Source: Accumulibacter sp.
Lineage (GTDB): Bacteria; Pseudomonadota; Gammaproteobacteria; Burkholderiales; Rhodocyclaceae
Direction: 5' to 3'
NCBI GenBank assembly: GCA_031264825.1
Contig: JAISDL010000038.1
Coordinates: forward strand, 1-12,557
DNA length: 12,557 bases
Part shown: positions 6,615 through 12,557 of the stretch, piece by piece
Layout: each line of letters opens with the position of its first letter
How positions within the stretch are numbered: the first letter of the stretch is position 1
Notes under the pieces: model-generated
What the model was told of the DNA's origin: nothing
Seen by the model: only the letters and a program-made list of their open reading frames with translations
The model's database searches: none
Made by a program: the position numbers and the translations under genes

Positions 6615-7679
6615 ATGCCTCTCGTATCGCTTCGCCAATTGCTCGACCACGCTGCGGAAAACGATTACGGTGTGCCGGCGTTCAACGTCAACAATATGGA
6701 GCAGGTCTGGGCCATCGTCGACGCCGCCGCGCAACTCGACGCCCCGGTCATCATGCAGGCATCCGCCGGTGCGCGAAAATACGCCGGCGAGCCTTTCCTG
6801 CGCCATCAAATCCTCGCGGCGCTCGAAGCCTACCCCGACATTCCGATCGTGATGCACCAGGACCACGGTCAATCGCCCGCCGTCTGCATGGGCGCGATCC
6901 GGTCGGGGTTTTCGTCGGTCATGATGGACGGCTCGCTCCAGGCCGACGGGAAGTCGGTCGCCAGCTACGAATACAACGTCGACACGACGAGGAAAGTCGT
7001 CGAACTCGCGCACGACATCGGCGTTTCGGTCGAGGCCGAACTCGGCGTCCTGGGATCGCTTGAAACGATGAAGGGCGACAAGGAGGACGGCCACGGCGCC
7101 GAGGGAAAAATGACGCGCGAACAACTCCTCACCGACGTCGAGCAGGCGGCCGATTTCGTCAAGCGGACGAATTGCGACGCGCTCGCGATTGCGATCGGCA
7201 CGAGCCACGGCGCTTATAAATTCACTCGCAAGCCGACCGGCGACATTCTTGCGATCGACCGGATCAAGGAAATTCACGCGCGCATCCCGAACTGCCACCT
7301 CGTCATGCACGGCTCGTCGTCGGTTCCGCAGGAATTGCTCGCCGAAATCCGCCAATTCGGCGGCGACATGAAGGAAACCTACGGCGTTCCGGTCGAGGAG
7401 ATCGTCGTCGGCATCCGTCACGGCGTTCGCAAGATCAATATCGACACGGACATCCGCCTTGCCATGACGGGCGCGATTCGCCGCTTTTTCGTCGAGAACC
7501 CCGGAAAATTCGACCCGAGGGATTACTTGAAGCCGGCGCGCGAAGCCGCGAAGAAAGTCTGCCTTGCGCGCCTCGAAGCCTTCGGCACCGCGGGTTGGGC
7601 AAGCAAGATCAAGCCGATTCCGCTCGAAAAAATGGCCGAGCGCTACGTCAAAGGCGAACTCAACCAGACCGTGCGCTGA
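6615..7679 (+). CDS. fba: Fructose-1,6-bisphosphate aldolase, class II (Calvin-cycle-type subfamily)
   Basis: This enzyme interconverts fructose 1,6-bisphosphate with glyceraldehyde 3-phosphate and dihydroxyacetone phosphate, using zinc. The protein is 354 residues. It shows YGVPAFNVNNMEQ (18-30), HQDHG with catalytic Asp83 and zinc ligand His84 (81-85), EAELG (140-144), TSHGAYKF with His198 (196-203), MHGSSSVP with zinc ligand His232 (231-238) and the phosphate-binding GVRKINIDTD (270-279). The long form with the DKEDGHG insert (155-161) is typical of the subfamily that includes CbbA. CGGAG at 6604-6608 sets ATG 6615 over an upstream in-frame TTG at 6597. In many betaproteobacteria fba lies close to purC; here a Fic gene lies between them. 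Confidence 0.96.
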   Translation: MPLVSLRQLLDHAAENDYGVPAFNVNNMEQVWAIVDAAAQLDAPVIMQASAGARKYAGEPFLRHQILAALEAYPDIPIVMHQDHGQSPAVCMGAIRSGFSSVMMDGSLQADGKSVASYEYNVDTTRKVVELAHDIGVSVEAELGVLGSLETMKGDKEDGHGAEGKMTREQLLTDVEQAADFVKRTNCDALAIAIGTSHGAYKFTRKPTGDILAIDRIKEIHARIPNCHLVMHGSSSVPQELLAEIRQFGGDMKETYGVPVEEIVVGIRHGVRKINIDTDIRLAMTGAIRRFFVENPGKFDPRDYLKPAREAAKKVCLARLEAFGTAGWASKIKPIPLEKMAERYVKGELNQTVR

Positions 7680-7687
7680 GGCGGGCG

Positions 7688-7715
7688 TCAGGGATCAGGA
7701 ATCAGGAATCAGGAG
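7688..7715. repeat. Four-unit heptamer array (TCAGGNN), left of the Fic gene
   Basis: Four consecutive 7-base units read TCAGGGA, TCAGGAA, TCAGGAA, TCAGGAG on the plus strand, starting 9 bases after the fba stop. Units of the same kind lie inverted at 7761-7774 and 9392-9419. Confidence 0.85.
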
Positions 7716-7774
7716 GGGGAGATGGGTTTCCCGCGCCCTTCGGATGGTGGATACGCACTCCCTCTGATGCCTGA
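7702..7774. repeat. Inverted repeat between the convergent fba and Fic genes
   Basis: The right half of the heptamer array with the following G run (7702-7721) matches, in inverted order and with small gaps, 7758-7774, which holds two minus-strand heptamers (TCAGGCA, TCAGAGG). Around 36 bases lie between the arms. It may act as a bidirectional transcription stop for the convergent genes, but no T run follows, so the role is uncertain. Confidence 0.45.
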
Positions 7775-7788
7775 CTTTGGATTCCCGT

Positions 7789-9270
7789 TCAGGGGAAGAT
7801 CAGCCGATAATTTCGCAAGTCTTCCTCGAAGGCGTTGCATCGTTTGAGCGCTTGGCAGAGTTCGAGTCGTGGCCGACCGTAGTCGAACGCGGCTGTCCAC
7901 GCTTGAATGCGGGTCATCGCGCGAAGGTAGGGCGTGGCGTCGGCATGATTCGACAAACTCTTCAAGGGAAGCAGGTAGTCTTCCCGGTAGACGGTTGGTA
8001 CGATGATGCGCGTCTGGCCTGCCGCGCTCAATATGCAGTTCATTGCAAGGCGCGCCGTTCTGCCGTTGCCGTCCATGAAAGGGTGGACTTCCGAAACGAC
8101 GAACATGATCATCAAGGCGCGCGCCAAGGGATCCTCCAGAGCCTCGATCCGCTCGAATCCCTCGCGCAGGGTGCCTTGTACGAGTTCGTGAGCGACGAAC
8201 AAGGTGGCGCCTGCCCGGTTGTCGCGGGTTTTCCATTCGCCGGGGTTTTTGTCGTGCCGCGATCGCATGACCAATGCGTTGACATTCTTGAGCCAAAGCA
8301 GGAAATCATCGGCCGTTTGGGGAGGTTCGTTGCGCCACGGGGGGCGCAAGGCGGCTTCGAAGACGCCCAGGATGTCGTGGGAATCTTCAGTACGATTCGG
8401 GACGAGCTTGCCTCCGAAAACGATCGCTTCGGCCTCGCTGACCATGAAGGTCGTACCTTCGATGTAGTTGGAAAAATAGGCTTCAAGGAAAGTGAAGTTT
8501 TCAAGCGCGAGACCTGACTCTGCGGTAGCCGGTATTTCGGGCAGGGCGGACGCGCGCAGGCTGCCGAACAGACTGTCGAACAGCGCCAAGCGATCCGCGT
8601 CGCAGGGGCGGCCTGCGGCTCTCGCCAGCGCTTGTCTGCTACGCAGTTTGCGGCTTTCGTGCGAACCGAGCAGGGCGCCCATGATGCCGTCGAGCCGCTG
8701 GAATTCCTTGGCGCATCCCAGAGACTCGGCGAGGGAACGACAGGTATCCCGGAGTTGGTTGAAACGTTGCTCACCGCGAATCGCGAGCATTTTATCGAGT
8801 TCGGCTTCCAATTCCGTTCGGGGGATGACTCGTTCGGCCACGCCTCTGCCCGTCGCCAGATTTTCCAGCAGCCAGCGCGCCTGCCCCGCCAGAAATACCC
8901 TCTTGTAGGGCACGTCACCGTCGACGGCGCCCGTGCCCGGAATTACCTTGATGGTCAATCCGGGCAACGAGAAGGTGCGTGGTGTTTTCCCTCGGACGAC
9001 GTAAATACGACCATCGATGGGTCTGGCGTCTCGTCCGCTTTTATAAGCGATGACGCCTCCGGGCAACAAATGACTGACGATGTCTCCCCAGTGGCGCGGG
9101 ACGATGGATTCAAGGGGACTGTCCAGATTGCTGCTGTATATCCCCGGATGAATCTTGCGCAACTTCCGACTTTTTGCAAGCCGGAGGATACGACGGTCGG
9201 CGGCGGGGTCGCCTTCGCCGGTAAACAGCACTTCGGGTAGGGTAGCGTCTGTTTTTTGTTGGATTGCCAC
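7789..9270 (-). CDS. Fic-domain protein with AbiEi-antitoxin-like N-terminal region
   Basis: Fic proteins transfer AMP (or other groups) from nucleotides to target proteins. From GTG 9270 the protein has 493 residues. Residues 22-140 resemble the AbiEi antitoxin/regulator family: a winged-helix-like segment (ILRLAKSRKLRKIHPGIYSS, 28-47), then LLPGGVIAYKSG (68-79) and a C-terminal part ending WLLENLA. A helical linker (150-250) follows. The Fic domain (about 255-460) has the inhibitory motif SNYIEG (267-272, SxxxEG, class II), a flap near PGEWKTRDN (343-351) and the intact active site HPFMDGNGRTAR (396-407). No AbiEii toxin gene is adjacent. The start is uncertain: TTG 9285 and TTG 9276 are also in frame, and none has a clear ribosome site. 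The frame stays open upstream antisense to purC, which is an artefact. The Fic call is firm; the AbiEi-like call is from pattern and less sure. Confidence 0.85.
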   Translation of the reverse strand: MAIQQKTDATLPEVLFTGEGDPAADRRILRLAKSRKLRKIHPGIYSSNLDSPLESIVPRHWGDIVSHLLPGGVIAYKSGRDARPIDGRIYVVRGKTPRTFSLPGLTIKVIPGTGAVDGDVPYKRVFLAGQARWLLENLATGRGVAERVIPRTELEAELDKMLAIRGEQRFNQLRDTCRSLAESLGCAKEFQRLDGIMGALLGSHESRKLRSRQALARAAGRPCDADRLALFDSLFGSLRASALPEIPATAESGLALENFTFLEAYFSNYIEGTTFMVSEAEAIVFGGKLVPNRTEDSHDILGVFEAALRPPWRNEPPQTADDFLLWLKNVNALVMRSRHDKNPGEWKTRDNRAGATLFVAHELVQGTLREGFERIEALEDPLARALMIMFVVSEVHPFMDGNGRTARLAMNCILSAAGQTRIIVPTVYREDYLLPLKSLSNHADATPYLRAMTRIQAWTAAFDYGRPRLELCQALKRCNAFEEDLRNYRLIFP

Positions 9271-9283
9271 GATCAAATTTTTC

Positions 9284-9345
9284 AAATTGTCTGAAAACAG
9301 AGCGATTCTAGCGTAAATTGTCTGTTTTATACGCGATTCATCGTT
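9284..9345. repeat. Two direct repeats, 31-base period, upstream of the Fic gene
   Basis: AAATTGTCTG at 9284-9293 recurs at 9315-9324, and GCGATTC at 9302-9308 recurs at 9333-9339, both with a 31-base offset, about three helical turns. The segments between are not conserved. On the minus strand they flank and overlap the presumed Fic promoter and the start codons, where an autoregulatory protein would bind. Confidence 0.7.
9305..9310 (-). promoter_or_regulatory. Possible -10 box for the Fic gene
   Basis: The minus strand has TAGAAT, 5 of 6 to consensus, 34 bases before GTG 9270, inside the direct-repeat block. TATAAA at 9332-9327 is an alternative. Neither has a good -35. Confidence 0.35.
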
Positions 9346-9391
9346 CGCCAGCCTACAAGTTGGTGAATTTTGTAACGCTTCTTGGTTCCGA

Positions 9392-9419
9392 CTACTGACG
9401 CTTGAACCCTGACTCCTGA
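9392..9419. repeat. Four-unit heptamer array, right of the Fic gene, inverted
   Basis: On the minus strand four 7-base units read TCAGGAG, TCAGGGT, TCAAGCG, TCAGTAG. It is the same unit type and count as the 7688-7715 array but in the opposite orientation and more worn. It lies 17 bases before the purC -10 box, so it occupies that promoter's -35 region. Confidence 0.7.
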
Positions 9420-9436
9420 CCTGTTCCCGCTGCGCG

Positions 9437-9442
9437 TATAAT
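9437..9442 (+). promoter_or_regulatory. -10 box of the purC promoter
   Basis: A perfect TATAAT lies 26 bases before the ATG of purC. The -35 region is weak; CTGACC at 9416-9421, partly inside the heptamer array, is the nearest match, with a short 15-base spacer. Confidence 0.6.
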
Positions 9443-9468
9443 TCTTCTTTTAATTTTCCGATGTGACG

Positions 9469-10407
9469 ATGATCCCTGCTCTCTACGAATCTTCGATCAA
9501 GAGTCTGCCGCTCCTGGGGCGCGGCAAGGTACGCGACATCTACGCCGTGGGTTCCGACAAACTGCTGATCGTCGCAAGCGATCGGCTGTCGGCTTTCGAC
9601 GTGGTTCTGCCGGACCCGATCCCCGACAAGGGCAAGGTGCTGACGCAGTTGGCCGATTTCTGGTTCGGGCGCTTTTCGACGATGCTGCCGAACCAGTTGA
9701 CCGGTATCGACCCGGCGTCGGTCGTCGCAGTCGACGAGCGCGATCAGATTCGCGGTCGCGCGCTCGTCGTCAAGCGCCTTGTGCCTCTGCCGATCGAAGC
9801 CGTCGTTCGCGGCTACCTGATCGGTTCGGGGTGGAAGGACTACCAGGAGACCGGTGCGGTCTGCGGCATCCGCCTTCCAGCGGGACTCGAACTCGCAGCG
9901 AGACTCCCTGAACCGATTTTTACACCCGCGACGAAGGAGGCGATCGGGAACCACGACGTGAACGTCTCTTTCGACGAAGCGCGCCGCCATTGCGAATCCG
10001 CGCTCGCGGGTGCCTTGCGGAACACTCAAAAAACCGGTGCGCGTCTCGCCGAAGAGGCGCGCGAAGCGGCGCTCGCGCTCTACGCGGCCGGGGCCGAATA
10101 CGCCTTGACGCGCGGAATCATCGTCGCCGATACGAAATTTGAATTCGGCGTCGACGACGCGGGCGTTCTCCATCTGATCGACGAGGCGCTTACGCCGGAT
10201 TCATCGCGCTTCTGGCCCAGCGACGCTTACCGGACGGGCGTCAATCCGCCTTCCTTCGACAAGCAATACGTCCGCGACTTTCTGGAGACGCGGGACTGGG
10301 ACAAAACACCGCCTGCGCCCGCGCTTCCCGCCGAGGTGATTCTGAAAACCAGCGAGAAATACAAGGAAGCCTACACGCGCCTGAGCGGTCGTACCTTGGC
10401 GGTTTGA
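9469..10407 (+). CDS. purC: Phosphoribosylaminoimidazole-succinocarboxamide synthase (SAICAR synthetase)
   Basis: PurC joins CAIR and aspartate with ATP to make SAICAR in purine synthesis. The 312-residue protein is of the longer type, against about 237 in E. coli. Motifs: LGRGKVRDIYAV (16-27), SDRLSAFDVVLPDPIPDKG (37-55), ADTKFEFG (220-227) and the LIDEALTPDSSRFW signature near 236-249. ATG 9469 is preferred over the in-frame GTG 9463 as the more usual codon; neither has a strong ribosome site. It is transcribed away from the Fic gene, from a promoter that overlaps a heptamer array. No purE or purK follows within the window. Confidence 0.96.
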   Translation: MIPALYESSIKSLPLLGRGKVRDIYAVGSDKLLIVASDRLSAFDVVLPDPIPDKGKVLTQLADFWFGRFSTMLPNQLTGIDPASVVAVDERDQIRGRALVVKRLVPLPIEAVVRGYLIGSGWKDYQETGAVCGIRLPAGLELAARLPEPIFTPATKEAIGNHDVNVSFDEARRHCESALAGALRNTQKTGARLAEEAREAALALYAAGAEYALTRGIIVADTKFEFGVDDAGVLHLIDEALTPDSSRFWPSDAYRTGVNPPSFDKQYVRDFLETRDWDKTPPAPALPAEVILKTSEKYKEAYTRLSGRTLAV

Positions 10408-10417
10408 CCGCGCGCCG

Positions 10418-10465
10418 CCCAAAGTATCAAAGAGATGGGTTTCTACGCCCATGCCACCCTTTGGG
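10418..10465 (+). repeat. Nested hairpin between purC and prlC
   Basis: CCCAAAG (10418-10424) pairs with CTTTGGG (10459-10465), and inside it ATGGG (10435-10439) pairs with CCCAT (10448-10452). No T run follows, so it is unlikely to be a terminator. It sits 36 bases before the prlC start and may affect mRNA stability or prlC translation. Confidence 0.45.
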
Positions 10466-10500
10466 GCTTTGAATCGCAATGAAAGATGATCCAAAACTCG

Positions 10501-12557
10501 ATGAACGATAATCCGCTGCTTGATTTTTCCGGGCTTCCGCGCTTCGATGCGATCGTCCCCGCAAATGTCCAACCCGCTGTCGGTTTTCTCCTCGAAGAAA
10601 ACCGCGCGCTTGTTCGGGACTTGACGCGCCGCGCCGAACCGCCGACGTGGGACGCTTTCGTCGAGCCGCTGACCGACGCGATCGAGCGTCTTTCAAGGAT
10701 GTGGGGAATCGTGGCCCATCTGCATTCGGTCGACGACATTCCCGAATGGCGCGAAGCCTACAATCGCTCGCTCCCCGAAGTTACCCGTTTTTACGCTGAA
10801 CTGGGGCAGAACGCGGAAATCTTCGCCGCGTACAAGTCGCTCCGCGCAGGCGCCGAGTACGCGGGGCTTTCGGCGCCGAGGCGTCGAATCATCGACAATG
10901 AGATTCGTGATTTCCGCCTTTCGGGCGCCGACTTGCCCGAAGATCAAAAACCCCGCTTTCAGGCGATTTCGGAAGAACTCGCGAGTCTTTCCGCCCGATT
11001 TTCGGAAAACCTGCTCGACGCGACGAATGCGTTTTCCGAATGGATACGTGACGAGGAGATGCTCTCGGGATTGCCGCGCGACGTCAGAGAAGCGGCGCGT
11101 GAAGCCGCCGAAAAGGGAGGGCACGATTCGGGCTGGATATTCACTCTGCATATGCCGTCGTACCTGCCGCTGATGCAGTACGCGGACGACCGCGCGCTTC
11201 GCGCCCGGTTTTACCGCGCTTATGCGACGCGCGCGTCCGAATTCGGCCCGGAAAAACTCGACAACACGCCGCTCATACGACGTTTGCTTCATCTTCGGCG
11301 CGAAGAAGCGCGGATGCTCGGCTTTGAAACTTTTGCCGAAGTCTCGCTCGTAACGAAGATGGCTGAATCGGTCCCGCAAGCGCTCGCCTTTTTGCGAGAA
11401 CTCGCCGCAAAGGCAAAACCCACCGCCGAAAAAGACCTCGCCGAACTTGAAGATTTCGCCAAGGAGTCTCTCGGTGTCGCGCCGCTCGAACCTTGGGATA
11501 TTCCTTACATTTCCGAAAAACTCCTGCAGGCGCGCTACGCCTTTTCGGAACACGAGGTTCGACAATATTTCACCGTAGACAAAGTCCTCACCGGTCTTTT
11601 CCGCGTCGTCGAGACGCTTTACGCCGTCCGCATCGTTCCCGACTCGGCGCCCGTCTGGCACGAGGATGTCCGCTTCTTCCGGCTCGAAAACACGGAGGGT
11701 CGTTCCCTCGGACACTTCTACCTCGACCTGTACGCGCGCGAAACGAAGCGCGGCGGCGCGTGGATGGACGAGGCGATCACCCGGCGCCGCGCCGGCCATG
11801 AAATCCAGACGCCCGTTGCCTACCTCAACTGCAATTTTTCGCGCCCCGTCCGCGGAGAAGACGGAGTCATGCGACCGGCGACGCTGACACACGATGATGT
11901 CATTACTCTTTTCCACGAGGCCGGCCACGTTCTCCACCACCTCCTGACGCGAATGGAGGATCTGGACGTTTCGGGGATCAACGGCGTCGAATGGGACGCC
12001 GTCGAGCTTCCCTCGCAATTCATGGAAAATTACTGCTGGGAGTGGCGCGTCGTCCGCGAAATGAGCGCGCACGTCGACACCGGCGAGCCGCTACCCCGCG
12101 AACTCTTCGAAAAAATGCTCGCGGCGCGGAATTTCCAGAGCGGCCTGTCGATGGTCCGGCAACTCGAATTCGCACTTTTCGATCTGCGCCTGCATTCGGA
12201 CTTTGCCCCTTCCGAAAGCGTTCTCGACCTCCTCGACGAAGTCCGCCGCGAAGTCGCCGTCGTTTTTCCGCCCGATTGGCACCGTTTCCCCAATAGTTTT
12301 TCGCATATTTTCGCCGGCGGGTACGCTGCCGGCTACTTCAGCTACAAGTGGGCCGAAGTGCTTTCCGCCGATTGCTACGCCGCTTTCGAAGAGGCGGGCG
12401 ACCCGTTCGACCCAGCGACGGGGCGGCGATTTCTCGAAGAAATCCTCTCGGTCGGCGGCAGCCGTCCGGCGATCGAGAGCTTCCGCGCGTTTCGTCAAAG
12501 GGACCCTCGGCCAGACGCATTGCTTCGCCATTACGGAATGGATGTTAATATCTCAAG
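10501..12557 (+). CDS. prlC: Oligopeptidase A (M3 family zinc peptidase), last codons beyond the window
   Basis: PrlC is a cytoplasmic zinc peptidase that degrades oligopeptides, including cleaved signal peptides. The frame is open for 685 codons to the window edge; E. coli OpdA has 680 residues, so only a few codons are missing. The opening NPLLDFSGLPRFDAIVPANV matches the family start, favouring ATG 10501 over the in-frame ATG 10486. The zinc site is HEAGH (472-476) with the third ligand Glu502 in VELPSQFMENYCW (501-513). The C-terminal substrate-binding signature FSHIFAGGYAAGYFSYKWAE (600-619) is present. HEAGH replaces the more common HEFGH, which keeps all catalytic residues. The gap to purC is 93 bases, so it may be read from the purC promoter. 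Confidence 0.95.
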   Translation, partial: MNDNPLLDFSGLPRFDAIVPANVQPAVGFLLEENRALVRDLTRRAEPPTWDAFVEPLTDAIERLSRMWGIVAHLHSVDDIPEWREAYNRSLPEVTRFYAELGQNAEIFAAYKSLRAGAEYAGLSAPRRRIIDNEIRDFRLSGADLPEDQKPRFQAISEELASLSARFSENLLDATNAFSEWIRDEEMLSGLPRDVREAAREAAEKGGHDSGWIFTLHMPSYLPLMQYADDRALRARFYRAYATRASEFGPEKLDNTPLIRRLLHLRREEARMLGFETFAEVSLVTKMAESVPQALAFLRELAAKAKPTAEKDLAELEDFAKESLGVAPLEPWDIPYISEKLLQARYAFSEHEVRQYFTVDKVLTGLFRVVETLYAVRIVPDSAPVWHEDVRFFRLENTEGRSLGHFYLDLYARETKRGGAWMDEAITRRRAGHEIQTPVAYLNCNFSRPVRGEDGVMRPATLTHDDVITLFHEAGHVLHHLLTRMEDLDVSGINGVEWDAVELPSQFMENYCWEWRVVREMSAHVDTGEPLPRELFEKMLAARNFQSGLSMVRQLEFALFDLRLHSDFAPSESVLDLLDEVRREVAVVFPPDWHRFPNSFSHIFAGGYAAGYFSYKWAEVLSADCYAAFEEAGDPFDPATGRRFLEEILSVGGSRPAIESFRAFRQRDPRPDALLRHYGMDVNIS

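Noticed and set aside
7688..7715. CRISPR array
   Set aside because: The repeats are 7-base tandem units with no spacers and no cas genes nearby.
7777..8517. 246-codon plus-strand frame antisense to the Fic gene
   Set aside because: The minus strand encodes the intact Fic active site and inhibitory motif there; the plus frame shows no domain.
9271..10173. Upstream extension of the Fic frame to a 794-residue protein
   Set aside because: Most of the added part is exactly antisense to purC, which is well supported. It has no recognisable domain and arises because GC-rich antisense frames stay open.
10693..12072. 459-codon minus-strand frame antisense to prlC
   Set aside because: It overlaps prlC entirely; composition is that of an antisense frame.

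Overview
The window looks like the chromosome of a GC-rich betaproteobacterium. The reasons are a priB gene between rpsF and rpsR (a beta/gammaproteobacterial arrangement), an fba gene of the Calvin-cycle-type class II subfamily close to purC (a neighbourhood I know from betaproteobacteria), and typical proteobacterial promoters and rho-independent terminators. I cannot name the genus; Rhodocyclales or a relative is a guess.

Layout. (1) 1-797, minus: an AT-richer CPBP/CAAX-type membrane protease gene running off the left edge. (2) 798-1151: a gene-free stretch with several hairpins. (3) 1152-1222, minus: an atypical tRNA-Thr(TGT) with its own promoter and a likely terminator. (4) 1379-2932, plus: the ribosomal operon rpsF-priB-rpsR-rplI, with one promoter and a strong terminator. 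priB appears to start at a CTG codon. (5) 3147-6534, plus: dnaB followed after 31 bases by a YoaA/DinG-type iron-sulfur helicase gene. (6) 6615-7679, plus: fba. (7) 7789-9270, minus: a gene for a roughly 493-residue protein that joins an AbiEi-antitoxin-like N-terminal region to a self-inhibited Fic domain. It sits between fba and purC, and short heptamer arrays of the TCAGGNN type lie on both sides of it. (8) 9469-10407, plus: purC. (9) 10501 to the right edge, plus: prlC (oligopeptidase A), complete except for its last few codons.

Most of the window is housekeeping: ribosome assembly, replication and repair helicases, glycolysis/gluconeogenesis, purine synthesis and peptide turnover. The accessory part is the Fic gene. 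Its fused DNA-binding-antitoxin-like region, its built-in inhibitory motif, the 31-base direct repeats over its presumed promoter and the flanking heptamer arrays together suggest a one-gene, self-regulating toxin module inserted between fba and purC. The CPBP gene next to the odd tRNA is a second, weaker candidate for acquired DNA.
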